From contig VSNT01000008.1 of NCBI GenBank assembly GCA_009774465.1, forward strand, positions 1-50,065: DNA of 50,065 nt, written 5' to 3'. A program made the translations under genes and the position numbers. The notes under the pieces were generated by a model. That model made no database searches. It was not told the origin of the DNA and saw only the letters and a list, made by a program, of their open reading frames with translations. Positions 36,194 to 44,540 of this stretch are shown one piece after another; position 1 is the first letter of the stretch, and every line of letters begins with the position of its first letter. The stretch comes from Lachnospiraceae bacterium. Lineage in GTDB: Bacteria > Bacillota_A > Clostridia > Lachnospirales > Lachnospiraceae.

Positions 36194-36667
36194 ATGGACG
36201 AACTGAAAGTATCTGACGTAAGACCGTATGAAATGGTGCAGGAACGTGAAACAATACAATATATTGTAATTAAGCTTGGAAATGAGCAGTACGGAATTGA
36301 TATTAAATTTGTGGATAATATTGTGCGCATGCAGCATATTACAAGAGTACCTAAGGTTATGAACTATTTGAAGGGTGTTATTAACTTAAGGGGAGAAGTG
36401 ATACCTGTTATGAGCCTTCGTCTTAAAATGGATCTGCCCGCTGATGAAATAACCAAAGCAACCAGAATTATTATTTTGAAGCTGGAGCAGCAGGGAACCA
36501 TCGGAATCATTGTGGATGAGGTAAAGGAAGTTGTAACTTTGATAACGGATGAAATCGAAAAGGTTGCCTATGATGGAACAGATGACAGGGTTAATTTTAT
36601 CACAGGAGTTGGAAAACACAATAATGAATTGATATCCCTGCTGGATTTAAATGTTATAGCTTTGTAA
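36194..36667 (+). CDS. cheW: Chemotaxis adaptor CheW
   Basis: Couples CheA to chemoreceptors. The 157-residue protein is a single CheW (SH3-like pair) domain with YIVIKLGNEQYGIDIKFVDN, the RVPKVMNYLKGVINLRGEVI signature and IGIIVDEVKEVV. It follows cheA by 16 bases. About 25 residues before the domain start are unusual but short. Confidence 0.97.
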   Translation: MDELKVSDVRPYEMVQERETIQYIVIKLGNEQYGIDIKFVDNIVRMQHITRVPKVMNYLKGVINLRGEVIPVMSLRLKMDLPADEITKATRIIILKLEQQGTIGIIVDEVKEVVTLITDEIEKVAYDGTDDRVNFITGVGKHNNELISLLDLNVIAL

Positions 36668-36716
36668 AACAAAACATTAAATATAATGGTAAAATACGTT
36701 ATTAATAGGAGGGATC

Positions 36717-37352
36717 ATGAAGGATCTTAGTATGGAACAATTAACACAGCAATATTTTGATGTGTTAAAAGAATTGGGAAATATTGGAGCCGGTAATGCA
36801 ACAACAGCTTTAGCACAGATGATTGGCTGCAAAGTCGATATGTCTGTGCCTAAGGTAAGGCTGCTTGAATTCCAGGAATTGGGAGAAATCGTAGGCGGCG
36901 AGGATCAGATCATGGTGAGCATTTATCTTCAGGTTGAGGGAGATATTGAAGGCAGCATGATGTTCATTCTTTCTAAGTCTGCAGCAGCCCACCTGGTCAA
37001 TAAGCTTATGTGCGGCATGCTTGGCATTGATGAGACGACGGCTGAAGAATATACATTTGGAGAGATGGAATGTTCGGCGATTAAGGAAGTGGGAAATATT
37101 ATCACCGGCGCATATTTAAATGCACTTTCTGGCCTTACAAACTTAAAAATTTACCCATCGGTTCCCCAGCTGGGAATTGATATGGCAGGTGCACTTCTTA
37201 GCGTTCCTGCAATTGAGTTTGGTATTCTTGGTGATAATATCCTGCTGATACAAACTAAGTTTTCAGATGATGTTGATTTGGATGGTTATTTTATTCTGAT
37301 TCCGGATATGGAGTCTTATGAAAAGATTTTGACAACATTAGGTGTTATGTAA
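36717..37352 (+). CDS. cheC: CheY-phosphate phosphatase CheC
   Basis: Dephosphorylates CheY-P and binds CheD, forming a feedback loop in Bacillus-type chemotaxis. The 211-residue protein has both phosphatase centres: ELGNIGAGNATTALAQM and the second in IKEVGNIITGAYLNALS, each with the Glu and Asn that matter. It has GGAGG before ATG 36717. A TATAAT-like string lies in the 49-base gap upstream, without a fitting -35. Confidence 0.96.
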   Translation: MKDLSMEQLTQQYFDVLKELGNIGAGNATTALAQMIGCKVDMSVPKVRLLEFQELGEIVGGEDQIMVSIYLQVEGDIEGSMMFILSKSAAAHLVNKLMCGMLGIDETTAEEYTFGEMECSAIKEVGNIITGAYLNALSGLTNLKIYPSVPQLGIDMAGALLSVPAIEFGILGDNILLIQTKFSDDVDLDGYFILIPDMESYEKILTTLGVM

Positions 37353-37388
37353 GAATCGTGTAAAAAAAATACGGGAGACTCTTTGAAA

Positions 37389-37874
37389 ATGAGTGAAGTA
37401 ATTAAAGTGGGGATGGCTGATTTAAAGACATGTCGTGGTGATGATGGCGTGACTACATTAGGTTTGGGATCCTGTGTTGGGATTGCCATAAGAGATCCGG
37501 CAACCGGTATTGGCGGGCTGGCGCATATTATGCTGCCGGATAGTACGGAAATTAAAAATAATACCAACAGGCCTAAGTTCGCAGATACCGGCATTGAGGA
37601 TCTGGTGAAGGAAATCGTGAAAATGGGGGGAAACCGGAGCAGGCTTGTTGCAAAGATTGCCGGCGGCGCTCAGATGTTTGCTTTTGGCAGCAAAGCAGAT
37701 ATGATACGAGTGGGTGACAGAAATGTTTTGGCAAGTAAAAAGAAACTTGCTGAACTTAGAATACCAATTCTGGCAGAAGATACAGGAAAAAGTTATGGAA
37801 GAACAGTTATTTTTTATCCTAAAACTGGAGATTTCTACATACGAAGCGTAGGCATGCCGGAGAAAGTAATATGA
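37389..37874 (+). CDS. cheD: Chemoreceptor glutamine deamidase CheD
   Basis: Deamidates glutamine residues of chemoreceptors and activates CheC. The protein (161 residues) shows the catalytic Cys in TTLGLGSCVGIAI and the His in GGLAHIMLPDS. ATG 37389 gives the usual family start; TTG 37383 with GGGAG 5 bases upstream is possible and adds two residues. The stop overlaps the ATG of the following small gene (ATGA). Confidence 0.96.
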   Translation: MSEVIKVGMADLKTCRGDDGVTTLGLGSCVGIAIRDPATGIGGLAHIMLPDSTEIKNNTNRPKFADTGIEDLVKEIVKMGGNRSRLVAKIAGGAQMFAFGSKADMIRVGDRNVLASKKKLAELRIPILAEDTGKSYGRTVIFYPKTGDFYIRSVGMPEKVI

Positions 37875-38167
37875 AAAAGAGTAAACTGTTTGCTCCGTTT
37901 CTTATGCTTCTTGCAGGAGCGGTGGCGAGTATTATGATGTATCGTTTTAAGTATACTGTGAATCAGACTTTGATCATAGTAACAATTGTTCTTTTTGGTT
38001 TTTATGTGGCAGGATTATTTATTCAAAAAAAGATTACTTCTTTTGTAGAGCAGATCAGGGAAGCGGAAGAGAACGAAGGCGAGGTCATTGAAAAGGAAGG
38101 GCCTGGGGCAGGCGAAGAAGAGACGGTGGTTGAAAGCACAAAAAAAGAAGCAGACGATAGGGCATAA
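37871..38167 (+). CDS. Small two-helix membrane protein of unknown function
   Basis: The 98-residue protein has two hydrophobic segments (about residues 6-24 and 34-53) joined by a short basic loop, then a Glu-rich C-terminal tail (about 60-98) that should lie in the cytoplasm. I do not recognise the family with certainty. It overlaps the cheD stop by 4 bases and ends about 20 bases before sigma-D, so it is translated as part of the operon. A similar small protein in this place occurs in other Clostridia as far as I recall. No function is assigned. Confidence 0.8.
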   Translation: MKKSKLFAPFLMLLAGAVASIMMYRFKYTVNQTLIIVTIVLFGFYVAGLFIQKKITSFVEQIREAEENEGEVIEKEGPGAGEEETVVESTKKEADDRA

Positions 38168-38188
38168 TTTGAGCTGATGGAGGTATCG

Positions 38189-38953
38189 ATGGACGAGGCA
38201 GGCAGAAATAAGCTTTGGGATAGTTATGCAAAATTAAAATCGCCTGAAATAAGGGAAAAATTAATACTTGAATATGCACCGCTTGTGAAACTGGTGGCGG
38301 GACGTTTAAGCATGTATTTAGGCTATAATGTGGAATATGATGATTTGGTCAGTTATGGAATCTTTGGGCTAATCGACGCAATAGATAAATTTGACAATAT
38401 GAAGGCTGTTAAATTTGAAACCTATGCAAGTCTTCGTATACGCGGAGCTATTTTGGACCAGATTCGGAAAATGGACTGGATTCCAAGAACAATCAGGCAG
38501 AAACAAAAAAAGATAGATGCTGTAATGAAGGAAATTGAAGCTTCTAAAGGACGTGCGGCAACGGATGAGGAAATTGCAAGAAGCCTTGGAATTTCAGATG
38601 ATGATTACCTTTCCTGGCAGTCGCAAATGAAAATTACAAATGTTGTTTCACTCAATGAATTTATGGAGTCAGGCAGTGAAATTCCTGCGGAACAGACAGG
38701 GCAGCAGCGTTTTGACAGTCCGGAAGAAGTGATGGAAAAGGAAGAATTAAAAAAGGTATTGCAGCAGGCATTAGAACTTCTTACAGAAAAAGAAAAAAAA
38801 GTTATTTTATTGTACTATTATGAAGATTTGACATTGAAAGAGATCAGCAATGTACTAGAAGTATCCGAATCCAGGATATCTCAGCTTCATACAAGGGCGC
38901 TACAGAAAATGAAGGGAAAGATGGGTAATTATATGGGGATATTCTCCATATAA
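38189..38953 (+). CDS. sigD: Flagellar sigma factor sigma-D (sigma-28, FliA/WhiG family)
   Basis: RNA polymerase sigma factor for late flagellar and chemotaxis genes. The 254-residue protein has region 2 (YDDLVSYGIFGLIDAIDKFD, then KFETYASLRIRGAILDQIRK), region 3 and region 4 with the helix-turn-helix LTLKEISNVLEVSESRISQL. I start it at ATG 38189, 5 bases after GGAGG; an ATG 12 bases upstream precedes that site. Its position near the end of the fla/che operon matches Bacillus, where distance from the promoter affects its level. No anti-sigma factor gene (flgM) is in the window. Confidence 0.97.
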   Translation: MDEAGRNKLWDSYAKLKSPEIREKLILEYAPLVKLVAGRLSMYLGYNVEYDDLVSYGIFGLIDAIDKFDNMKAVKFETYASLRIRGAILDQIRKMDWIPRTIRQKQKKIDAVMKEIEASKGRAATDEEIARSLGISDDDYLSWQSQMKITNVVSLNEFMESGSEIPAEQTGQQRFDSPEEVMEKEELKKVLQQALELLTEKEKKVILLYYYEDLTLKEISNVLEVSESRISQLHTRALQKMKGKMGNYMGIFSI

Positions 38954-38985
38954 TAAGAAAACAGAGTCTATAGGGAGAAGTTGAT

Positions 38986-40587
38986 ATGAAAAATGGATAT
39001 TTCCAGTTGATATGCGGTCCAGAAGGAACTGCACTTAGAGTTTTTGCTCCTGTAGATGGAGGAAAGCCGATAGCGGTAAAAGAGATAACAGAATATCTTA
39101 CCCGTTTTGGGGTTACATTTGATATAGCTACTGTAAATAATGCAATTCAGGAAGCTGCTGTTTCCGGAAAACCGGAATACCAGGTGACTTTAAACAGAAC
39201 CCCTTCTATGGAAATCAGAGAAAGCTATGAGCTTCATTTAAGTGAAGATAAGATGCTGGCTACCGCAAGATTTTATCCTCCGTCAGAGCATGGCGAGAGG
39301 ATGAGTGCGTCTGAGTTTATTGGCGATTTGGAGCAAAAGGGAATTAAGTACGGAATACAGACAGACGCCCTTAATAAATTCTTTTTGCAGCCGGTTTACT
39401 GTAAGGAAATCCTGGTGGCAAAAGGATTGCAGCCTAAACAGGGGACGGATGCCAGAATTGAATATTACTTTGAGACCGACTTGCATGCGAAGCCTACACT
39501 TAAGGAAGATGGAAGCGTAGACTTTTTTAATTTGAATACCATTAATCACTGCAGTAAAGGTGATATATTGGCAAGGCTGTATCCGGGTGATCTGGGTACT
39601 TTTGGCAAAAGTATTTATGGGGAGGCGGTTAAACCCAGGGATGTAAAGAGGTTAAGCCTTAAATTCGGAAGAAATATTACGATTTCTGATGATCGTCTGG
39701 TAATCACTTCCGATGTAAACGGACATGTAACTCTGGTAGATGATAAGGTATTTGTATCTAACATTTTGGAAGTGGAAAATGTAGACAACTCTACCGGAAA
39801 TATTGAATATGACGGAAGTGTGAAGGTTAACGGAAATGTATGCACAAACTTTTCCGTAAAGGCCAAAGGCGATATAGAAGTTAATGGCGTGGTTGAAGGC
39901 GCTTATCTGGAGGCAGGAGGAAATATTATTATTGCCCGGGGTATGAACGGCATGGCCCGGGGCAGCCTAAATGCTGAGGGAAACGTGGTTTCCAAGTTTA
40001 TTGAAAATGCAAAGGTAAATGCAAAAGGATATGTGTCTACTGAATCTATCCTTCACAGTGAAGTTATGGCTGGTACAGAAATTGTTGTAGACGGCCGGAG
40101 GGGATTTATCACTGGAGGCAGAGTGAGCGCCGGAAATATGGTCAGGGTAAAAACATTAGGTTCCCTGATGGGATCAGACACTGTCGTGGAGGTGGGAGCC
40201 GATCCCAGTGTAAAATTAAGAATTCAGGAGATCCAAAAGCAGATTGCCGAAAGTAAAAAGCAGATAGACACGATCCATCCGGTTTTAAAAAGTGCGGCGG
40301 CGAAACTTTCTCAGGGAGTAAAATTTAAGCAGGAACAGTTAATGTATTTCCAGGAACTGCTCCAGCAGGAAAACATGAAGAAGAAAGAAATTGAAGCCGG
40401 TATCAAGGAAATGAGCAGCCTGCAGCTGTTGCTGGAAGGAAGTGCCACAGCCAAGGTAGAAGTGACCGGCGAAGTTTTTGGCGGCACCAGAATTTGTATT
40501 TCCGATGTTTCTATGGTAACGAAAAACAGTATGAAATATTGTAAATTTATTAAACAGCAGGGTGATGTAAAGATGGTAGCCCTGTAA
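38986..40587 (+). CDS. FapA family (DUF342) protein
   Basis: The 533-residue protein belongs to the FapA/DUF342 family: an N-terminal alpha/beta part, then a repeat-rich beta-helix-like domain (about 235-400; for example EYDGSVKVNGNVCTNFSVKA and AGGNIIIARGMNGMARGSL) and a C-terminal coiled coil (about 410-490). Members occur next to flagellar and sporulation genes, and Vibrio FapA has been tied to flagellar assembly and polar placement. The exact job here is unknown. It is the first of four genes placed between sigD and rpsB. Confidence 0.88.
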   Translation: MKNGYFQLICGPEGTALRVFAPVDGGKPIAVKEITEYLTRFGVTFDIATVNNAIQEAAVSGKPEYQVTLNRTPSMEIRESYELHLSEDKMLATARFYPPSEHGERMSASEFIGDLEQKGIKYGIQTDALNKFFLQPVYCKEILVAKGLQPKQGTDARIEYYFETDLHAKPTLKEDGSVDFFNLNTINHCSKGDILARLYPGDLGTFGKSIYGEAVKPRDVKRLSLKFGRNITISDDRLVITSDVNGHVTLVDDKVFVSNILEVENVDNSTGNIEYDGSVKVNGNVCTNFSVKAKGDIEVNGVVEGAYLEAGGNIIIARGMNGMARGSLNAEGNVVSKFIENAKVNAKGYVSTESILHSEVMAGTEIVVDGRRGFITGGRVSAGNMVRVKTLGSLMGSDTVVEVGADPSVKLRIQEIQKQIAESKKQIDTIHPVLKSAAAKLSQGVKFKQEQLMYFQELLQQENMKKKEIEAGIKEMSSLQLLLEGSATAKVEVTGEVFGGTRICISDVSMVTKNSMKYCKFIKQQGDVKMVAL

Positions 40588-40608
40588 GTGAAAGGATGTG
40601 AAATATTT

Positions 40609-40926
40609 GTGACGATCAGTCGTGTAGAGCTTCAGGGACAGGTGACAAGGGCGCAGGATTTTACGAATATTAAGCATAATGAAGATAACAAAGGCATGGT
40701 AGATCAATCCAATTTTCAACAGCAGTTTCATCAGACGGTGGAAGCCAGGGCGCGTCAGGTTATTCAGGGGGAACGGACTGAAAATGAAGGAAAGAATTTT
40801 GATGCCAGAGAAAAGGGAAATGGTCATTATGCAGGCGATGGCGGAAGAAATCGCAGGAAAGAGGAAAAGGAAAAAGATGGAAAAGTTGTTCTGAAAGGCA
40901 GAGGCGGCTTTGACATGAAAATCTGA
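40609..40926 (+). CDS. Small charged protein of unknown function
   Basis: The 105-residue soluble protein starts TISRVELQGQVTRAQDF and continues with NEDNKGMVDQSNFQQQF. It then has a charged middle and a Gly/Lys-rich tail with DAREKGNGHYAGDGG and KEEKEKDGKVVLKGR. I know of no characterised family, though I believe similar proteins stand after fapA in other Lachnospiraceae. I choose GTG 40609; GTG 40588 would add seven residues. Its place between fapA and a SwrB-like gene suggests a motility link, which is an inference only. Confidence 0.7.
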   Translation: MTISRVELQGQVTRAQDFTNIKHNEDNKGMVDQSNFQQQFHQTVEARARQVIQGERTENEGKNFDAREKGNGHYAGDGGRNRRKEEKEKDGKVVLKGRGGFDMKI

Positions 40927-40948
40927 AAAATAATACGCAGGTGAAGAG

Positions 40949-41791
40949 ATGGGAGTTATGGAAATAGTTCTTATTGTTTTAGGAATCATAGTGTTTGTAC
41001 TCAGTTTTATGCTTCCTGCAGGGAAGAAAAATGAATCTGATGAAAACGCAAAAATAAGCGAAGAGGCCTTAAAGGAAATGCTGGATAAGGAGATGGAAAA
41101 CGTCAGGTCGCAGATTGGCGATATTGTTGATGAAACCATAACTTATGCAATGGAAAAAACAGAAAGAGGCATGGATCGGCTTACAAATGAAAAAATGATG
41201 GCGGTAAATGAGTATTCGGATACAGTTTTGGAAGAGATCAATAAAAACCATAAGGAAGTGGTGTTTTTATATGATATGCTGAATGATAAACATGAAAGCC
41301 TGAAAAATACCGTAAGCGAGGCTGCCAAAACTGCAGATGATGTGAAGCAGACGTTAAAGGATGCGGAGGTTACAGCCAGAGAAGTGAAGGAAAGCGTAAA
41401 TGAGGCAGCGGGGAGCGCGGCAAAGACGCAGGACGAGTTTGTTCCCTTTACTCCGGTGAAAGTGGAAGTGCCCCAGGCGGTGCAGGAAGCAGATGTGAAG
41501 GAACAGGATAATTCCCAGGAAGAATCCGGTAAAGAACAGGAACCTGAGCCTCCTAAGAAAAAGCCAAGAAAACCCAGAGCATCCAGGGCAGCAGCTAAAG
41601 AAGCGGCTGCCACAGATGTGCCAAAGGTTGAAGTAGATTTAAATACAGCAGGAAAAAACAATGGAAGAAATAGCAATGAAAGGATTCTGCAGCTTCATGA
41701 AGCAGGAAAGTCCAATATGGCAATAGCCAAAGAGCTTGGTCTTGGTATCGGGGAGGTTAAGCTGGTTATTGATTTATTTGAGGGAATCTAA
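40949..41791 (+). CDS. SwrB-like membrane-anchored coiled-coil protein (DUF6115-type)
   Basis: The 280-residue protein has an N-terminal membrane helix (about residues 4-23), a long coiled coil (about 30-165), a Lys/Pro/Ala-rich linker and a C-terminal helix-turn-helix-like segment (ERILQLHEAGKSNMAIAKEL, then GLGIGEVKLVIDLF). This layout and the end motif match SwrB (YlxL) of Bacillus subtilis, which lies after sigD and promotes export gate activation through FliP. Bacillus SwrB is about 167 residues, so this form is longer, mainly in the coiled coil and linker. The call rests on architecture and position. Confidence 0.75.
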   Translation: MGVMEIVLIVLGIIVFVLSFMLPAGKKNESDENAKISEEALKEMLDKEMENVRSQIGDIVDETITYAMEKTERGMDRLTNEKMMAVNEYSDTVLEEINKNHKEVVFLYDMLNDKHESLKNTVSEAAKTADDVKQTLKDAEVTAREVKESVNEAAGSAAKTQDEFVPFTPVKVEVPQAVQEADVKEQDNSQEESGKEQEPEPPKKKPRKPRASRAAAKEAAATDVPKVEVDLNTAGKNNGRNSNERILQLHEAGKSNMAIAKELGLGIGEVKLVIDLFEGI

Positions 41792-41823
41792 GATACGCCG
41801 GTTTTAATTGCGGCTTTCATGTT

Positions 41824-41832
41824 TGGTAAAAT
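41824..41832 (+). promoter_or_regulatory. Candidate extended -10 promoter of the MltG-like gene
   Basis: TGGTAAAAT fits TGnTATAAT at 8 of 9 positions, 37 bases before the next ATG, in a 77-base gap. The -35 region is weak. Confidence 0.35.
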
Positions 41833-41868
41833 ACCGAAAAACAGTGCATGAATGTTTAGGAGATAAAT

Positions 41869-42543
41869 ATGAACTTGAAGTATTATCTGAGAGGCCTTGG
41901 AATAGGTATTGTTATGACTGCATTGATTATGGGAATAACTGCGGCAGGGAAAAACAAACCTCTTAGTGACAGTGAAATAATAGAACGCGCAAAGGCGCTT
42001 GGAATGACGGAAGAAAGTACTTTGCTGGCGGATGCGGCAGAGGATGGCTTACAGGAAGAAGAGGAATTATTGTCAAACGAAAATGAAGAGTCTGGTAAGG
42101 AGCAGATGCCGGAAGAGGCGGATGCTGTGGCGCCGGAAGCCACAGAAGAGGCTGCACCTGCGTCCAGCGCTACACCTGTGCCAACGATGACAGCAACACC
42201 GGAAGCTACAGCGACACCAGAGCCGACGACTGAACCAACCGCTGTTCCGACACCTGATGCAACACCTGCGCCGACGGCCAAGCCGACGCCTAGTGCTACG
42301 CCTGTGCCGGCTGAGGAAAGTACCCAGGAAGTGGAAGGAATTACAATTCAAATCAACAGTGGTGATGGTTCCTATACTGTATGTAAAAAGCTGGAAGAGG
42401 CTGGGCTGGTGGATTCAGCTTCCGATTTTGATACTTATTTGTGCGAAAAAGGATATGATAAGCGTATTAATGTAGGAACATTTACAATTCCGGAAGGAGC
42501 GGAACCTGATCAGATTGCCAGAATACTTGCCCGGGTGGAATAA
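41869..42543 (+). CDS. Membrane-anchored protein with MltG-type LysM-like end
   Basis: The 224-residue protein has a membrane helix at about residues 10-26 and an acidic region (50-95). A Thr/Pro/Ala linker with repeated ATPEPT/PTPDAT units (about 97-145) comes next, then a short C-terminal domain (about 152-222). That domain (ITIQINSGDGSYTVCKKLEE, then VDSASDFDTYLCEKG and VGTFTIPEGAEPDQIARIL) resembles the LysM-like N-terminal part of endolytic transglycosylase MltG. The catalytic domain is absent, so it cannot be a cell-wall lyase by itself. It might bind peptidoglycan. It is the last gene before a strong terminator. Confidence 0.7.
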   Translation: MNLKYYLRGLGIGIVMTALIMGITAAGKNKPLSDSEIIERAKALGMTEESTLLADAAEDGLQEEEELLSNENEESGKEQMPEEADAVAPEATEEAAPASSATPVPTMTATPEATATPEPTTEPTAVPTPDATPAPTAKPTPSATPVPAEESTQEVEGITIQINSGDGSYTVCKKLEEAGLVDSASDFDTYLCEKGYDKRINVGTFTIPEGAEPDQIARILARVE

Positions 42544-42600
42544 TCGGACAGTAGTTTGAAATACTTGATTACAATAGAATAAAACAGCACAGAATGCATG

Positions 42601-42628
42601 AAAAATCCCTTGCAAGAGGGGTTTTTTT
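42601..42628 (+). terminator. Intrinsic terminator at the end of the fla/che cluster
   Basis: AAAATCCCTT pairs with GAGGGGTTTT around a GCAA loop, followed by further T residues (seven T in all). The stem has ten pairs, two or three of them G-T. It separates the motility cluster from rpsB. Confidence 0.85.
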
Positions 42629-42638
42629 ATGCTATACT
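42610..42638 (+). promoter_or_regulatory. Sigma-A promoter of rpsB-tsf, overlapping the terminator
   Basis: TTGCAA (42610-42615) and TATACT (42633-42638) have 17 bases between them, and a TG stands at the extended -10 position. The -35 box falls in the loop of the terminator just upstream. This is the best promoter in the second half of the window, fitting a ribosomal protein gene. Confidence 0.75.
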
Positions 42639-42644
42639 TTTCTC

Positions 42645-42745
42645 GTTGTGACTATAAATCACGCATGTCCATCAACTGCTGGTGCTTTTTAAGTCTGCAG
42701 AAGAGAAGAAGATGTGCGGAAGTAAAACCAAATGGAGGTAGAAAC
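42645..42745 (+). other. Leader of rpsB, possible structured RNA
   Basis: A leader of about 100 bases separates the promoter and rpsB. It contains small possible stems such as GTGA/TCAC (42657-42672) and CATCA/TGGTG (42668-42684). Ribosomal protein S2 controls its own translation in Escherichia coli; whether this leader does so is not known. Confidence 0.25.
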
Positions 42746-43516
42746 ATGAGCGTTATTTCAATGAAGCAGTTATTAGAAGCGGGTGTTCATTTTGGACATC
42801 AGACAAGAAGATGGAACCCTAAGATGGCTCCTTACATTTTCACAGAGAGGAATGGCATTCATATTATTGACCTGCAGAAGTCTGTAGGTAAGGTTGATGA
42901 GGCTTACAGAGCAGTTTTTGAAATTGCACAGCAGGGCGGAACCATTCTTTTTGTAGGAACCAAGAAGCAGGCACAGGATGCTGTTAAGACAGAGGCTGAA
43001 CGCTGCGGTATGTACTACGTAAACGAGAGATGGCTTGGCGGTATGCTTACCAACTTTAAGACCATCCAGAGCAGAATTGAAAGATTGAAAGCAATCGAGA
43101 CAATGGCAGAGGATGGAACCTTTGACGTTCTTCCCAAGAAGGAAGTTATTGCACTTAAGAAGGAATGGGAGAAGCTTGAAAAGAATCTTGGCGGTATCAA
43201 AACCATGACAAGAATTCCTGATGCTATTTTTGTTGTAGATCCCAAGAAGGAAAGGATCTGTGTGCAGGAAGCCCATGCACTTGGAATTACATTAATTGGT
43301 ATTGGTGATACCAACTGTGATCCTGAAGAACTTGATTTTATCATCCCTGGTAATGATGACGCAATCAGAGCAGTTAAGCTTATCGTATCAAAAATGGCAG
43401 ACGCAGTGATTGAAGCAAATCAGGGCGAGGAAAATGTAGCTGCTGAGATGGAAGAAGCAGCAGGTGAAGCAGCCCCGGAGGACATTGAAGAAGTTGCAGC
43501 AGCAGATGCTGAATAA
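42746..43516 (+). CDS. rpsB: 30S ribosomal protein S2
   Basis: Ribosomal protein of the small subunit. The 256-residue protein has SMKQLLEAGVHFGHQTRRWN and the conserved LVGTKKQ-like FVGTKKQAQDAV, RWLGGMLTNFKTI and IPGNDDAIRAVKLI stretches. An acidic Ala/Glu tail follows. I start it at ATG 42746 with GGAGG 7 bases upstream; the frame is open further up but that part is the leader. It is followed by tsf, as in nearly all bacteria. Confidence 0.98.
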   Translation: MSVISMKQLLEAGVHFGHQTRRWNPKMAPYIFTERNGIHIIDLQKSVGKVDEAYRAVFEIAQQGGTILFVGTKKQAQDAVKTEAERCGMYYVNERWLGGMLTNFKTIQSRIERLKAIETMAEDGTFDVLPKKEVIALKKEWEKLEKNLGGIKTMTRIPDAIFVVDPKKERICVQEAHALGITLIGIGDTNCDPEELDFIIPGNDDAIRAVKLIVSKMADAVIEANQGEENVAAEMEEAAGEAAPEDIEEVAAADAE

Positions 43517-43540
43517 TATATTGAGGAAGGAAGAGTAAAA

Positions 43541-44479
43541 ATGGCTAATATTACAGCAGCTATGGTAAAAGAATTAAGAGAGATGACCGGTGCAGGCATG
43601 ATGGACTGCAAAAAGGCTCTTGGCGAAACTGATGGCGATATGGATGCTGCCGTTGAGTTTCTTAGAAAGAATGGTCAGGCAAAGGCTGAGAAGAAAGCAG
43701 GCAGAATTGCAGCAGAAGGTCTTTGTAATGTAATTGTGAAAGATAATAAGGTTGCAGCAGTCGTAGAAGTTAATTCTGAGACAGATTTTGTTGCTAAAAA
43801 TGAAGAATTCCAGAGCTTTGTAGCGGCAGTGGCACAGCAGGCAGTTGAATCCGATGCAGCAGATATGGATGCATTTATGGCAGAAACCTGGAATGCTGAC
43901 ACTTCCATGACTGTAAAGGATGCGCTGGTAGCGAAAGTAGCTAAGATTGGTGAAAATTTAAATATCAGAAGATTTGAGAAGGTAGTGGCTGAGGATGGCT
44001 GTGTGGTATCCTATATTCATGGCGGCGGAAGAATCGGCGTTATTGTTGAGGCAGCTACTGATGTAGTGAATGATTCCGTTAAGGAAGCGCTTACAAATCT
44101 TGCAATGCAGGTTGCAGCACTCTCTCCCAGGTATGTGTCTACAGAGGATGTTTCCGAAGAGTATAAGGCTCATGAGAAGGAAATTCTTATGGCACAGATT
44201 GCCAATGATCCCAAGATGGCAGGCAAGCCGGAAAAGGTGATAGAAGGTGCGGTAACAGGTCGTCTCAACAAGGAATTAAAAGAAGTATGTCTGTTAGAGC
44301 AGGTATATGTTAAGGCAGAAGATGGAAAGCAGACTGTAGCACAGTATGTAGCTCAGGTTGCAAAGGAGAATAATGCAAATCTGTCAATTAAGAAATTTGT
44401 TCGTTTTGAGACTGGTGAAGGCATTGAGAAAAAAGTAGATGACTTTGCAGCAGAAGTTGCTGCTCAGGCCGGTATGTAA
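43541..44479 (+). CDS. tsf: Elongation factor Ts
   Basis: Nucleotide exchange factor for EF-Tu. The 312-residue protein has the N-terminal UBA-like part with LREMTGAGMMDCKKAL, the core EVNSETDFVAKNEEFQ and the C-terminal KFVRFETGEGIEKK. It is somewhat longer than the roughly 290-residue form of Bacillus. It ends before a bidirectional terminator, so here rpsB-tsf is separate from pyrH, which in Bacillus follows directly. Confidence 0.98.
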   Translation: MANITAAMVKELREMTGAGMMDCKKALGETDGDMDAAVEFLRKNGQAKAEKKAGRIAAEGLCNVIVKDNKVAAVVEVNSETDFVAKNEEFQSFVAAVAQQAVESDAADMDAFMAETWNADTSMTVKDALVAKVAKIGENLNIRRFEKVVAEDGCVVSYIHGGGRIGVIVEAATDVVNDSVKEALTNLAMQVAALSPRYVSTEDVSEEYKAHEKEILMAQIANDPKMAGKPEKVIEGAVTGRLNKELKEVCLLEQVYVKAEDGKQTVAQYVAQVAKENNANLSIKKFVRFETGEGIEKKVDDFAAEVAAQAGM

Positions 44480-44496
44480 TTAAAGAATAAAGATGT

Positions 44497-44527
44497 AAAA
44501 GCCCGAAGAACGCTCTTCGGGCTTTTT
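44497..44527. terminator. Bidirectional intrinsic terminator between tsf and mntP
   Basis: AAAAGCCCGAAGA pairs perfectly with TCTTCGGGCTTTT (13 pairs) around an ACGC loop, with A and T runs at both ends. It can serve the convergent genes tsf and mntP. Confidence 0.92.
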
Positions 44528-44540
44528 ATATATAAATGTT

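Noticed and set aside
36682..36687. TATAAT before cheC
   Set aside because: No -35 box at a fitting distance, no extended -10, and the operon is tight on both sides.
41797..41816. GCCG/CGGC mini-hairpin after the SwrB-like gene
   Set aside because: Only four pairs with a 10-base loop and a three-T tail, too weak for a terminator.
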